Assembly: GCA_000687695.1 (NCBI GenBank)
Contig: JHWZ01000002.1
Span: 1 to 64,000 of the forward strand
Origin: Lachnospiraceae bacterium P6B14
Lineage (GTDB): Bacteria > Bacillota > Clostridia > Lachnospirales > Lachnospiraceae
Length of the DNA stretch: 64,000 nt
Reading direction: 5' to 3'
Part shown: piece by piece, positions 37,022-46,634 of the stretch
Layout of the letters: each line of letters opens with the position of its first letter
Numbering within the stretch: position 1 is the first letter of the stretch
The notes under the pieces: model-generated
What the model saw: only the letters and a program-made list of their open reading frames with translations
Told to the model about the DNA's origin: nothing
Databases searched by the model: none
Translations under genes and position numbers: made by a program

Positions 37022-37050
37022 TTGCAATAAACTCGATGAAATGATATAAT
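37022..37050 (+). promoter_or_regulatory. aroC promoter
   Basis: TTGCAA (37022-37027) and TATAAT (37045-37050) are separated by 17 bases, divergent from secA with about 34 bases between the two -35 elements. Confidence 0.7.
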
Positions 37051-37078
37051 CATAGGGCAAATCAAAAAATGAACGAAA

Positions 37079-37102
37079 ATGACGGGTGTTTGAGCCCGTC
37101 AT
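37079..37102 (+). promoter_or_regulatory. Leader stem-loop abutting the aroC ribosome site
   Basis: ATGACGGG (37079-37086) pairs with CCCGTCAT (37095-37102) and is immediately followed by GGAGGA. The stem ends at the ribosome site, so it could help or hinder translation start. Confidence 0.45.
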
Positions 37103-37113
37103 GGAGGAATGAT

Positions 37114-38238
37114 ATGGCAGGTTCGGTTTTTGGAGACATATTTACATGCTCAACATGGGGTGAATCTCATGGGAAAGCATTGGGTGTTGTGATCGACGGC
37201 TGTCCCGCGGGGATTCCCTTAAGTGAAGAGGATTTTCCGGCAGCTATGGCCAGACGCAGCCCGGGGCAGACGATCTACTCGACTCCGAGGAGTGAGGCGG
37301 ATGAGGTAGAGATCCTATCGGGCGTGTTTACCGGCAAGACCACAGGTACGCCTATATCTCTGATGATAAAAAACACCTCACAGAGATCATCTGATTACTC
37401 CGAGGTGGCGAGCTACTATCGTCCGGGACATGCTGATTTCGGCTTTGACAGGAAATACGGATTCAGAGATCCCAGGGGCGGCGGCAGATCATCGGGCAGA
37501 GAGACCGCAGCGAGAGTCGCGGCCGGAGTTATCGCGGAAAAGCTTCTCGGCGAGCTGGGGATACATACCCGCGCATATGTGAGTCAGATCGGACCGCATA
37601 AATGCGAGAAAAATATATACGACGGGACTCCGGGCAGTGTGCCCACTCTCGATCTGATCGAAAAAAGTCCGCTTCGCATGCCGGATGCCGATGCATCGAA
37701 GGCTGCGGAAGAGTACTTGTCAGGCCTTATGAGTGAAGGTGATTCCTCGGGAGGATTGATCGAGTGCATTGTCACCGGGATGCCGGCAGGGATAGGTGAT
37801 CCCGTGTATAAAAAGCTTGACGCGCTTCTCGGTCAGGCGTTATTCTCTATAGGAGCGGTAAAGGCAGTCGAGATTGGCGACGGAATGAAGGTGGCCTCAT
37901 CAGTCGGCTCGGAGAATAATGACAGCTTTGTTCCGGTTTCGGGAGGAGTCGGAAAAGCTACCAATCACTCGGGCGGAATACTCGGAGGTATCAGCGACGG
38001 TACGGATATCATTTTGAGAGCAGCGTTTAAACCTACCCCGTCCATATCGAAGGAACAGCAGACTGTGAACACGTCCGGTGAGTCGGTGAACATCTCGGTG
38101 AAGGGACGTCATGATCCCATCATCGTACCGAGAGCAGTTGTGGTCGTTGAGTCTGTGGTGAATCTGGTTCTCGCAGACAGATTGTTGGCGGAAATGGGAA
38201 CCCAAATAGACAAAGTTAAAGAGTTTTACTCGAAGTAG
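37114..38238 (+). CDS. aroC: Chorismate synthase
   Basis: Chorismate synthase converts EPSP to chorismate, the last shared step of aromatic amino acid synthesis, using reduced flavin. The 374-residue protein has the signature GESHGKALG near the N-terminus and RPGHADFGFDRKYGFRDPRGGGRSSGR split over its flavin-binding region; a late segment NHSGGILGGISDG is also present. Start ATG 37114 follows GGAGGA; the upstream in-frame ATG at 37069 would translate the leader stem-loop and is rejected. Confidence 0.95.
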   Translation: MAGSVFGDIFTCSTWGESHGKALGVVIDGCPAGIPLSEEDFPAAMARRSPGQTIYSTPRSEADEVEILSGVFTGKTTGTPISLMIKNTSQRSSDYSEVASYYRPGHADFGFDRKYGFRDPRGGGRSSGRETAARVAAGVIAEKLLGELGIHTRAYVSQIGPHKCEKNIYDGTPGSVPTLDLIEKSPLRMPDADASKAAEEYLSGLMSEGDSSGGLIECIVTGMPAGIGDPVYKKLDALLGQALFSIGAVKAVEIGDGMKVASSVGSENNDSFVPVSGGVGKATNHSGGILGGISDGTDIILRAAFKPTPSISKEQQTVNTSGESVNISVKGRHDPIIVPRAVVVVESVVNLVLADRLLAEMGTQIDKVKEFYSK

Positions 38239-38320
38239 AATGTAGAACTTTCGTAGACTACAAATATAGTTTAGTAAATATAGAATTAATTAAATATTAA
38301 ATCTGATTGGAGGAAATGGC

Positions 38321-39775
38321 ATGGCAACAGACGTATACTCAAGCCCGCTTTCAGAGCGGTACGCAAGTAAGGAGATGCAGTTTATTTTTTCTCAGGATAT
38401 GAAATTCCGTACCTGGAGAAAGCTTTGGATAGCACTTGCGGAGACAGAAAAAGAGTTGGGGCTTACTGATGACAAGGGGAACCCGAGGATAACCGATGAG
38501 CAGATCGAGGAGTTAAAAAGCCATCAGGACGACATCAATTATGATGTAGCGAGAGAGCGTGAGAAGATCGTCCGTCACGATGTTATGAGCCATGTGTACG
38601 CATATGGACAGCAGTGCCCGAAGGCGGCGGAGATCATACATTTGGGAGCTACGTCCTGCTATGTCGGAGACAACACGGATGTGATCCTGATGAGAGAGGG
38701 ACTTAAGCTCGTAAAGAAAAAGCTCGTGAACGTCATCGATGAGCTTCAGTCATTCGCTATGAGATATAAGGATCTTCCGACACTCGCGTTTACGCATTTT
38801 CAGCCGGCTCAGCCGACGACGGTCGGGAAGAGAGCTACTCTCTGGATCCAGGAGTTGATGATGGATCTGGAGGACGTTGACTATGTTATGAGTACGCTGA
38901 AGCTTCTTGGATCAAAGGGTACGACGGGAACACAGGCATCGTTTCTGGAGCTTTTTGACGGAGACGAGGAAAAATGCCGTCAGGCTGACAGGATGATCGC
39001 GCAGAAGATGGGCTTCGATTCGTGCTTCTCGGTATCAGGTCAGACATATTCGAGAAAGCTTGACACACGCGTGGTAAACGTGCTCGCGGGTATCGCGGCA
39101 TCTGCTCACAAGTTCTCAAATGATATCAGACTGCTCCAGCACTTAAAGGAGGTCGAGGAGCCGTTTGAGACCGGACAGATCGGATCGTCCGCCATGGCGT
39201 ACAAGAGAAACCCGATGCGTTCGGAGCGTATAGCTTCGTTGTCAAGATACGTTATGATAGATGCGCTGAACCCGGCAATCACATCTGCGACACAGTGGTT
39301 CGAGAGAACACTGGATGACTCGGCGAACAAGAGATTATCGGTAGCCGAGGGATTCCTTACGATAGACGGTATCCTGGATCTGTATCTGAACGTGGTCGAC
39401 GGACTCGTGGTATATGAGAAGGTCATCACAAAACATCTGATGGCCGAGCTTCCGTTCATGGCTACCGAGAACATCATGATGGATGCGACAAAGGCGGGAG
39501 GAAACCGTCAGGAGCTGCATGAGAAGATAAGAAAGCTGTCCATGGAGGCAGGGACCAACGTCAAAGAGCGCGGCCTCGACAACAATCTTTTGGAGCTGAT
39601 TGCAGCGGATGACTCCTTCCCGATGACGCTCGAGGAGTTGAAGAGCACGATGAATCCTTCACGTTATGTCGGACGTGCTCCGAGCCAGGTGAAAGAGTAT
39701 ATCGAGAATGAGGTTCGTCCGGTGCTGAAAGCAAATGAAGACCTGTTGGGTCTGAAGGCAGAGATCAACGTCTGA
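38321..39775 (+). CDS. purB: Adenylosuccinate lyase
   Basis: PurB removes fumarate from SAICAR and from adenylosuccinate in purine synthesis. The 484-residue sequence has the fumarase/aspartase superfamily signature SSAMAYKRNPMRSE and the THFQPAQPTTVGKR motif with the catalytic His. Length fits the longer, eukaryote-like PurB type common in Clostridia. GGAGG lies before ATG 38321. An AT-rich 82-base gap upstream probably holds its promoter, but I see no clear -35. Confidence 0.94.
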   Translation: MATDVYSSPLSERYASKEMQFIFSQDMKFRTWRKLWIALAETEKELGLTDDKGNPRITDEQIEELKSHQDDINYDVAREREKIVRHDVMSHVYAYGQQCPKAAEIIHLGATSCYVGDNTDVILMREGLKLVKKKLVNVIDELQSFAMRYKDLPTLAFTHFQPAQPTTVGKRATLWIQELMMDLEDVDYVMSTLKLLGSKGTTGTQASFLELFDGDEEKCRQADRMIAQKMGFDSCFSVSGQTYSRKLDTRVVNVLAGIAASAHKFSNDIRLLQHLKEVEEPFETGQIGSSAMAYKRNPMRSERIASLSRYVMIDALNPAITSATQWFERTLDDSANKRLSVAEGFLTIDGILDLYLNVVDGLVVYEKVITKHLMAELPFMATENIMMDATKAGGNRQELHEKIRKLSMEAGTNVKERGLDNNLLELIAADDSFPMTLEELKSTMNPSRYVGRAPSQVKEYIENEVRPVLKANEDLLGLKAEINV

Positions 39776-39788
39776 GAGGAGGATTGAA

Positions 39789-39983
39789 ATGGATAAGGAT
39801 GCATTTGAAGAGAAAAAAGAAAAAGCTTATGATTTCCTGAACAAAAGCGATGAGAAGATCGGTGAGTTTGTAAAGGAACACGGACTTGAGGACAAGGTCG
39901 ATGAAGCCGCAAGAATGTTGGAAGGAGCGGCCATGGATGTTGCCGGAGGAGTTAAAAACTTTTTTAACAAAAATAAAAATTGA
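39789..39983 (+). CDS. Small charged amphipathic protein, unknown
   Basis: A 64-residue product with no signal or clear membrane helix. Residues 1-35 are highly charged and likely helical; 36-60 form an amphipathic helix with Ala/Gly (LEGAAMDVAGGVKNFF). An AGGAGG ribosome site overlaps the end of purB, making this a credible gene rather than noise. Function not recognised. Confidence 0.6.
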   Translation: MDKDAFEEKKEKAYDFLNKSDEKIGEFVKEHGLEDKVDEAARMLEGAAMDVAGGVKNFFNKNKN

Positions 39984-40034
39984 CAGTCGGAAATATGGTG
40001 AATACCGGCGTAGAATGCGGATGAGGTGATACAC

Positions 40035-40985
40035 ATGTGGATAGCTGACGGATGGAAAGATTATGAGGTCATCGACACCTCGGGCGGAGAGAAGCTCGAG
40101 AGGTGGGGTGACTATATCCTCGTGCGTCCTGATCCGCAGGTGATATGGAATACGCCTCATGACGCTCCCGAGTGGAAAAAGAAAAATGCCCACTATCACA
40201 GAAGCCCGAAGGGCGGCGGACGATGGGAGTTTATCGATCTGCCGGAGCAGTGGGAAATAGGATATGAGCTTGGAGGAGAGACTCCGCTCAGGTTCAATCT
40301 GAAACCGTTTACTTTCAAGCATACAGGCCTGTTCCCTGAGCAGGCGGTCAACTGGGAGTGGATGGCGGAAAAGATAAAAACATCCGGAAAGACTTATGTT
40401 CCGGAGTGTGACAGCGATCCTTTCCATGATCCGTCATGCTTCAAAGTACTGAATCTCTTTGCGTATACAGGCGGAGCCACCATAGCCTGCGCCGCAGCAG
40501 GCGCGGCAGTGACGCATGTAGACGCTGCAAAGGGGATGGTAGGCTGGGCGAAGGAAAACGCCGCGGTATCCGGCCTTTCCGACGCGCCCATCAGATATCT
40601 GGTCGATGACTGCGTGAAGCTGGTCGAGCGTGAGATACGTCGCGGCAACAAATACGACGGTATCGTTATGGATCCGCCGTCATACGGCAGGGGACCGAAG
40701 GGAGAGATATGGAAGATAGAGGAAGCCGTCTATGATCTGATAGCCAGAAGCGTTGAACTTCTGAGCGATGACGCAGGTTTCTTTTTGATAAACTCGTATA
40801 CGACAGGACTGCAGCCGGCTGTGCTGCGGTATATGCTGGATACACTTATCACACCGCGGTTCGGCGGGGAGGTAAGCGCAGAGGAGATTGGGCTTAGAGT
40901 CACAAACGCATCTGCGCCGGAAGGCAAATGCGTCAATATGTTCCTCCCGTGTGGTGCGAGTGGAAGGTGGTCGGCGAAAAAATGA
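40035..40985 (+). CDS. Class I SAM-dependent methyltransferase, RlmI/RlmK-like
   Basis: The core has the SAM-binding LNLFAYTGGATIACAAAG segment, an acidic VTHVDAAKGMVGWAKENA motif and catalytic-type VMDPPSYGR, as in the RlmI/RlmK group that methylates 23S rRNA cytosines or guanines. An N-terminal domain of about 100 residues with several Trp replaces a normal PUA domain. The start could be ATG 40035 (chosen, behind GAGGTGAT) or GTG 40026. Its stop overlaps the next start by 4 bases. Exact substrate unknown. Confidence 0.78.
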   Translation: MWIADGWKDYEVIDTSGGEKLERWGDYILVRPDPQVIWNTPHDAPEWKKKNAHYHRSPKGGGRWEFIDLPEQWEIGYELGGETPLRFNLKPFTFKHTGLFPEQAVNWEWMAEKIKTSGKTYVPECDSDPFHDPSCFKVLNLFAYTGGATIACAAAGAAVTHVDAAKGMVGWAKENAAVSGLSDAPIRYLVDDCVKLVEREIRRGNKYDGIVMDPPSYGRGPKGEIWKIEEAVYDLIARSVELLSDDAGFFLINSYTTGLQPAVLRYMLDTLITPRFGGEVSAEEIGLRVTNASAPEGKCVNMFLPCGASGRWSAKK

Positions 40986-41872
40986 AAAAGGTTGATGAAT
41001 CAAAAATAAACAGATACCATCTTGGAGTTCTGTATCTGATAGCATCTGCTTTCTTCTTTGCACTTATGGCTGTCTTTATAAGATTGGCAGGAGATGTGCC
41101 TACGATAGAAAAAGCAGTCTTTAGAAATCTGGTCGCCTTTGCCATGGCAGGGGTGGCCCTTATTAGGTCAAAGGAGAAACTTCATATACCGAAAAAGGCA
41201 TGGTTTCCCATCTCCATGAGAGCCGCATTTGGCATGATCGGTATAGTGTGCAACTTCTATGCGGTAGACAGACTACTACTGTCTGATGCATCTATCCTGA
41301 ATAAGATGTCCCCGTTCTTTGCTGTGCTGGCTTCTCTGTTTATATTAAAAGAGAAATTTACGGTTTCACAAGGCTTGGCCGTATTTATCGCGTTTATTGG
41401 AGGGCTATTTGTAGTTAAACCATCTTTTTCAAGTATGGAGTTCCTCCCTGCGCTTATCGGACTCTTGGGTGGAGTCGGTGCGGGCGTAGCATATTCGTTT
41501 TTAAGAAAAGCAGGAATGTACGGAGTGAAAGGTTCATTCGTGGTTTTATTTTTCTCCGGAAGCTCGCTGATCGTTTTTACCCCTATCATGATAATGACTT
41601 ATGTTCCGTTAAGCTGGTATCAGCTACTGATGTTGCTATTGTGCGGGGCAAGTGCAGCACTGGGTCAGTTTACGATCACGGCTGCATACTACTACGCTCC
41701 GGCGAAGGAGATATCTGTTTTTGATTATACACAGCTTTTGTTTTCAACAGCTCTGGGATTCTTCATATTCGGAATGGTCCCCGATGCTTTAAGTATCATA
41801 GGTTATGCCATCATAGTCGCGATGGCGCTATGGATGTTTTTCTATAATAAAAGGCGTGGAAAAAGCTATTGA
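40982..41872 (+). CDS. EamA/DMT-family transporter
   Basis: The 296-residue product has about ten hydrophobic helices arranged as two EamA repeats, typical of drug/metabolite transporters that move amino acids or other small metabolites. The start ATG 40982 overlaps the methyltransferase stop (ATGA). The longer frame from 40928 would overlap the previous gene further and is not needed. Substrate cannot be inferred. Confidence 0.86.
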   Translation: MKKVDESKINRYHLGVLYLIASAFFFALMAVFIRLAGDVPTIEKAVFRNLVAFAMAGVALIRSKEKLHIPKKAWFPISMRAAFGMIGIVCNFYAVDRLLLSDASILNKMSPFFAVLASLFILKEKFTVSQGLAVFIAFIGGLFVVKPSFSSMEFLPALIGLLGGVGAGVAYSFLRKAGMYGVKGSFVVLFFSGSSLIVFTPIMIMTYVPLSWYQLLMLLLCGASAALGQFTITAAYYYAPAKEISVFDYTQLLFSTALGFFIFGMVPDALSIIGYAIIVAMALWMFFYNKRRGKSY

Positions 41873-41909
41873 CACTCAAAAAGAAGACCTACGCACTCAA
41901 GACATGATA

Positions 41910-41939
41910 AAAGGTCCGCGCATAAGCGCGGACCTTTTT
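41910..41939. terminator. Bidirectional terminator between convergent genes
   Basis: AAAGGTCCGCGC and GCGCGGACCTTT form a 12-bp perfect stem with a 4-base ATAA loop, flanked by A-run and T-run, so it can serve the transporter and the minus-strand gene ending at 41954. Confidence 0.85.
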
Positions 41940-41953
41940 GTATCATTACTCTA

Positions 41954-42325
41954 TCAGTATATCTTTTTGTATCCGGGGTTCGCCAAAAGCTCTAATTCGT
42001 TGTGATACAGGTAGAGCTGTTGTACACCGTTTTCCAGGTGGAAATAATGGATGATGTACGGAACCAACAGTACGATGAAAAGGGCTCCCAAGACCAGTAA
42101 AGCCAGCTCCTGTATGGCCAGGTAGGCCGGGACTGTTATCACGGTCGCCAGACCGAAGAGAACGGTCACGATCAGGTGGATCAGACGTTCATGCTGGAAA
42201 AACCCAATCTGTATCCTCAGGCGCTCGAGTTCTTTTTGGGCTTCGTCAGGCGATATCCCGCCTTCTGATCCGGAGGTCAGCTCCTCATAGTATTTCAGCG
42301 CGACACGCAGTCTGTGCTTATACAT
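41954..42325 (-). CDS. Small membrane protein, unknown
   Basis: This 123-residue protein has a charged N-terminal half (1-48) with a possible coiled coil, two membrane helices (about 49-70 and 74-96) and a hydrophilic C-terminus. It overlaps the end of the LeuA-AraC gene by 8 bases, so the two are probably made from one message. No family recognised. Confidence 0.65.
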   Translation of the reverse strand: MYKHRLRVALKYYEELTSGSEGGISPDEAQKELERLRIQIGFFQHERLIHLIVTVLFGLATVITVPAYLAIQELALLVLGALFIVLLVPYIIHYFHLENGVQQLYLYHNELELLANPGYKKIY

Positions 42326-44324
42326 GATTTGTCTCCTTTTGGTCGTTTCTGTACTGAACCGGAGTCATGTTGTATTTTTTCTTGAACACACGATTGAAAT
42401 GCTCTACGTTCGGATATCCGACGGACAGAGCGATACTCTCGACGTTCATCGTGCCGTTTTTCAAAAGAGTTCTGGCTTTCTTCAAACGAACCGCTGTAAG
42501 GATCTCCTTGAATGTCTTGCCACTCTTGTCGTGAATGTATTTGCTGATGTACGGCTCTGAAAGGTGCATGTAGGCAGCCATATCCTCGAGAGTTACGGAA
42601 CGGTAATTCTCCTGGATATAGTTCATCATCTGGATGAGCCTGTCATCGCGGAACTCTTCATTGTTTCTGACAGCAGGAAGCTTGTTCACGCAGACTGTCA
42701 GAGCGTGGATCGAAGCGGTGATGATATCCTCATGTATACCGACGCCCCAGAATACCTCACCGTCGCAGGTTATGCTCACATACGCGATGGCCTTTGAGGA
42801 TGAGCCCTGTGTCAGAGCGTGCTCTTCGTAGGTGGTCAGCTGATAGCTGATATCGAAAAACTGTTTGATCGTATTGCTGACAGCATCCAGGCGTCCGTTT
42901 CCGACCGCGTCGACGATCCTGTCCTTGTCACCGCAGGTGATCGTGACGGATGCCATGATGCCGTTTACCTGGCGGAAATGGCACTCGTTGATCTGAAATA
43001 CCGGTGTCGGGTTGATGTAGTTATCAGCAAAAATATCATAGATCCACTGAGGAGACAGCTCCTTATGCTCCTCATCGGATACGCTCTTCATAAGATATCC
43101 GACCTCTTCACGCATCGCCTCAGGCAGTGTGATACCGAAGTTCTGTTTGAGAGTGTAGTTTACACCGCCCTTTCCGGACTGTGAATTGATACGGATGACA
43201 TCTGAGTCGTAGGTTCTTCCCACATCCTTCGGATCGACAGGCAGATACGGAACGCACCATTTGTCTGTCTTTCCATCCTCGCGCCACTGCATTCCCTTTG
43301 CGATGGCATCCTGATGAGATCCAGAAAACGCGGTAAATACCAGGTCTCCGGCATATGGCTGACGAGGCGGTACCGTCATTCTGGTGTAGGACTCATATCT
43401 CTCTCTGATCTCTTTCATATTTGAGAAGTCAAGTCCCGGATCGTATCCGTGTGAGAACATGTTCATGGCGATAGTCACGATATCCACGTTTCCTGTACGC
43501 TCGCCGTTTCCGAAGAGAGTACCCTCGATACGATCTGCTCCGGCGAGTACTCCGAGCTCGGCGGTAGCCACGCCCTCACCGCGGTCATTGTGCGGGTGGA
43601 GTGAGAGAACGACACCGTCACGATATTTCAAATGCTTATGTACATACTCAAGCTGGCACGCGAATACATGTGGCATTGCGTTCTCAACTGTGGTAGGTAT
43701 ATTTATGATAACCTTCCAGTCAGGAGTAGGCTTCCAAACATCGAGAACTGCGTTACATACGTCGACAGCGTACTCAACCTCGGTTCCCGGGAAGCTCTCG
43801 GGACTATACTCAAAGCGGAAATTGCCCTCGGTCTGATCGGCGAGCTCCTTTAAAAGGATGGCACCGTCAACGGCGATTTTCTTAATTTCTTCTTTATCTT
43901 TTTTGAACACCTGCTCACGCTGAGCTACAGAAGTAGAGTTATATAAATGTACTACTGCGCAAGGTGCACCCTTGACAGCCTCAAATGTCTTTCTGATGAT
44001 GTGCTCGCGTGCCTGAGTGAGCACCTGTACGGTGACATCTTCAGGAATTTTGTTCTGATCGATGAGTGCACGCATGAACTCATACTCCGTATCAGAGGCA
44101 GCAGGGAAGCCAACCTCGATCTCCTTGAAGCCGACCTTGACCAACAGATCAAAGTAATCAAGCTTCTCCTGGAGGCTCATCGGCTCGATCAGCGCCTGGT
44201 TTCCGTCACGCAGGTCTACCGAACACCAAACCGGAGGCTCGGTTATCTCAGTTTTGTTAACCCAGTCATATGTCACCTCGGGTGGCATGAAGTAGGGCGG
44301 TTCGTATTTTTCGTATCCTTTCAT
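42318..44324 (-). CDS. leuA: 2-isopropylmalate synthase fused to an AraC-type DNA-binding domain
   Basis: The first 560 residues are a full LeuA: catalytic barrel with metal-site motif CSVDLRDGNQAL near residue 34, HPHNDRGEG, and the C-terminal leucine-binding regulatory domain (about 430-555). It joins acetyl-CoA and 2-oxoisovalerate in leucine synthesis. Residues 562-661 are then an intact AraC/XylS-type DNA-binding domain with both helix-turn-helix units (VTLEDMAAYMHLSEPYISKY and the ALSVGYPNVEHFNRVFKKKY signature). The frame is continuous. Typical LeuA ends near residue 555, so this is a real domain addition, not a misread. It could act as a leucine-sensing regulator of its own pathway. 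Confidence 0.93.
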   Translation of the reverse strand: MKGYEKYEPPYFMPPEVTYDWVNKTEITEPPVWCSVDLRDGNQALIEPMSLQEKLDYFDLLVKVGFKEIEVGFPAASDTEYEFMRALIDQNKIPEDVTVQVLTQAREHIIRKTFEAVKGAPCAVVHLYNSTSVAQREQVFKKDKEEIKKIAVDGAILLKELADQTEGNFRFEYSPESFPGTEVEYAVDVCNAVLDVWKPTPDWKVIINIPTTVENAMPHVFACQLEYVHKHLKYRDGVVLSLHPHNDRGEGVATAELGVLAGADRIEGTLFGNGERTGNVDIVTIAMNMFSHGYDPGLDFSNMKEIRERYESYTRMTVPPRQPYAGDLVFTAFSGSHQDAIAKGMQWREDGKTDKWCVPYLPVDPKDVGRTYDSDVIRINSQSGKGGVNYTLKQNFGITLPEAMREEVGYLMKSVSDEEHKELSPQWIYDIFADNYINPTPVFQINECHFRQVNGIMASVTITCGDKDRIVDAVGNGRLDAVSNTIKQFFDISYQLTTYEEHALTQGSSSKAIAYVSITCDGEVFWGVGIHEDIITASIHALTVCVNKLPAVRNNEEFRDDRLIQMMNYIQENYRSVTLEDMAAYMHLSEPYISKYIHDKSGKTFKEILTAVRLKKARTLLKNGTMNVESIALSVGYPNVEHFNRVFKKKYNMTPVQYRNDQKETNHV

Positions 44325-44400
44325 GATTATGTCTCTCCTTTCGCTGCAAATATATAGATAGTATATTTCAGTTTTTGGTATGTTTACGGTTACCTACAGT

Positions 44401-44426
44401 AAAAAACATCAATTTTGATGTTTTTT
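44401..44426. promoter_or_regulatory. Palindrome upstream of leuA-araC: possible operator or attenuator
   Basis: AAAAAACATCAA (44401-44412) and TTGATGTTTTTT (44415-44426) are exact inverted repeats 77 bases upstream of the leuA start, in a 294-base divergent region shared with ftsH. With flanking A/T runs it could be a terminator hairpin in either direction or an operator for the AraC domain. Promoters for leuA nearby are weak (TAAGAT or TACAAT near 44435), so the choice is open. Confidence 0.5.
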
Positions 44427-44550
44427 ATGATTGTATCTTACCACACCTTTTTGAAAAAGGGAATGATAAAATTTAATCAATTTTATTGATATTTTTTAAT
44501 TAGTATGATTCAGACGTGTCGTTTTTTAGCAAAAAATGCATATGTTTGAC

Positions 44551-44579
44551 TTGCCATTTTTTACAGAATCAAGTATACT
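44551..44579 (+). promoter_or_regulatory. ftsH promoter
   Basis: TTGCCA (44551-44556) and TATACT (44574-44579) are separated by 17 bases, 40 bases upstream of the ftsH start. Confidence 0.7.
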
Positions 44580-44618
44580 ATAAAATACGCTTTTATAAAG
44601 AAAGGAACGGTTTCAACC

Positions 44619-46634
44619 ATGGATAATAAAGATTCAAATAACAATCGCAGAAGCGAGGAAGAAAGAAAGAAGCGCTTTCGGATCAATCTGTTGATCTCTT
44701 TGGCGGCGCTTTTGTTCGCTCTGTTTTTTATCATGTTTTTGAATACGGAGCTGAAAAGGACTACCGAGGAGGAGATCAGCTACACCAAGTTCATCGAGAT
44801 GCTCGAGGACGGGAACGTCGGAAAGGTCACATTCAAATCGAACATGATCTACATCGAGCCGAATGTTCCGTCTGATATGAAGCTTCTTTCCAAAAAGTAT
44901 TTCACGGGTTATGTAAACGATACCGAGCTTGTTCAGAAGATGCTCAACAAATATAAGGTCGAGTTTACGGCCGAGATCAATGATTCTGATTCGGGAATCT
45001 GGGAGTTTCTGCTGACATATCTGCTTCCGATACTCGGTATATGGGCGCTTTTGTGGTTTTTCATGCGATCGGCGACCAAGGGCGGAGGCCTGATGGGCGG
45101 TGTAGGAAAGTCTACTGCCAAGATGTATGTTGAGAAAAAGACCGGAGTTACCTTTGCCGATGTAGCAGGTGAGGAGGAGGCCAAGGAGAGTCTGACGGAG
45201 CTCGTTGATTTTCTGAAAAACCCTGCAAAGTACAAGGAGATCGGTGCCAGACTTCCCAAGGGTGCTCTTTTGGTAGGCCCTCCGGGAACAGGTAAAACGC
45301 TTCTCGCCAAGGCGCTCGCAGGTGAGGCAGGCGTACCGTTCTTTTCACTGAGCGGTTCTGATTTCGTGGAGATGTTCGTCGGAGTCGGCGCGTCGAGAGT
45401 CAGGGATCTGTTTAAGCAGGCGACCTCGATGGCTCCGTGTATCATTTTTATAGATGAGATCGATGCGATCGGAAAGAGCCGTGACACGCAGTATGGCGGC
45501 GGAAACGATGAGCGTGAGCAGACTCTTAATCAGCTTCTGTCGGAGATGGACGGATTTGATTCATCAAAGGGAATCATCATCCTCGGCGCGACAAACCGTC
45601 CGGAGGTGCTTGATAAGGCGCTCCTTCGTCCGGGACGTTTTGACAGAAGGATCATCGTTGAGAAGCCTGATCTGAAGGGAAGAATTGATGTACTGAAGGT
45701 GCACAGCCATGACGTCCTTATGGATGAGACGGTCGACCTCGAGGAGATAGCGCTCGCAACATCGGGTGCAGTAGGTGCTGACCTTGCGAATATGGTCAAC
45801 GAAGCAGCCATCATGGCCGTTAAGGACGGAAGAAAGGTAGTCAGCCAGAAGGATCTTTTCGAGGCGGTCGAGGTAGTACTTGCCGGCAAGGAAAAGAAAG
45901 ACAGGATCCTCGGCAAGGAAGAAAAAAGAATAGTTGCCCACCACGAGATCGGACATGCGCTCGTGATGAGTATGCTGAAAAATACAGAGCCGGTACAAAA
46001 GATAACCATCGTCCCGAGAACGATGGGTGCGCTCGGTTACGTTATGCAGGTGCCTGAGGAAGAGAAATATCTCATGAAGAAAAACGAGCTTCTCGATCAG
46101 ATCACGGGATTGCTTGGCGGACGCGCGGCTGAGGAGGTCGAGTTCGATGATATAACGACAGGTGCGTCGAATGATATCGAGAAGGCAACCTCGATAGCCA
46201 GAGCGATGGTAACACAGTACGGAATGAGTGAGCGCTTCGGAATGATGGGGCTTGAGACCATCACCAGCCGTTATCTGGACGGCCGTCCGGTGACCAACTG
46301 CGGCGAGCAGACAGAGGCTGAGATTGACGAAGAAGTTAAAAATATACTTAAAAAATGCCACGACAAGGCAAAGAAGATAATAGAGGATAATAAGGATGTT
46401 CTCGAAAAACTCGCGGCTCACCTTATTGAAAAAGAGACGATCACAGGTGATGAGTTCGTAGAGATATTCGAGCAGGAGACCGGTATACGCCTAAAGAAAA
46501 AGAATCCTGACGGAACCATAAAGGAAGATGAGGAGAAGGCCGACGAGGATGCTCAGGAAACAGAGTCCGAGCAGACCGAGGAGACAGTTCCGGAAGCAGA
46601 GACCGGTGAAGAGGAAAATGGAGAAGATGTTTGA
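44619..46634 (+). CDS. ftsH: ATP-dependent zinc metalloprotease FtsH
   Basis: FtsH is a membrane AAA+ protease that removes damaged membrane proteins and short-lived regulators. The 671-residue protein has two membrane helices (about 22-42 and 129-149), Walker A GPPGTGKT (220-227), SRH region [19 protein letters not shown], and the zinc site HEIGH (442-446). The C-terminal 60 residues are highly acidic and low in complexity. ATG 44619 follows AAAGGAAC. Its 3-prime end overlaps the start of uvrC, so the pair is likely co-transcribed. Confidence 0.96.
   Translation: MDNKDSNNNRRSEEERKKRFRINLLISLAALLFALFFIMFLNTELKRTTEEEISYTKFIEMLEDGNVGKVTFKSNMIYIEPNVPSDMKLLSKKYFTGYVNDTELVQKMLNKYKVEFTAEINDSDSGIWEFLLTYLLPILGIWALLWFFMRSATKGGGLMGGVGKSTAKMYVEKKTGVTFADVAGEEEAKESLTELVDFLKNPAKYKEIGARLPKGALLVGPPGTGKTLLAKALAGEAGVPFFSLSGSDFVEMFVGVGASRVRDLFKQATSMAPCIIFIDEIDAIGKSRDTQYGGGNDEREQTLNQLLSEMDGFDSSKGIIILGATNRPEVLDKALLRPGRFDRRIIVEKPDLKGRIDVLKVHSHDVLMDETVDLEEIALATSGAVGADLANMVNEAAIMAVKDGRKVVSQKDLFEAVEVVLAGKEKKDRILGKEEKRIVAHHEIGHALVMSMLKNTEPVQKITIVPRTMGALGYVMQVPEEEKYLMKKNELLDQITGLLGGRAAEEVEFDDITTGASNDIEKATSIARAMVTQYGMSERFGMMGLETITSRYLDGRPVTNCGEQTEAEIDEEVKNILKKCHDKAKKIIEDNKDVLEKLAAHLIEKETITGDEFVEIFEQETGIRLKKKNPDGTIKEDEEKADEDAQETESEQTEETVPEAETGEEENGEDV

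Noticed and set aside
44325-44618. T-box leader for leucine genes upstream of leuA
   Set aside because: The minus-strand leader has only the short AT-rich palindrome; no conserved T-box sequence (TGGN) or specifier stem was seen.
46528-46617. Upstream in-frame extension of uvrC
   Set aside because: It lies inside the low-complexity ftsH tail, and the GIY-YIG domain begins normally from ATG 46618 or 46627.
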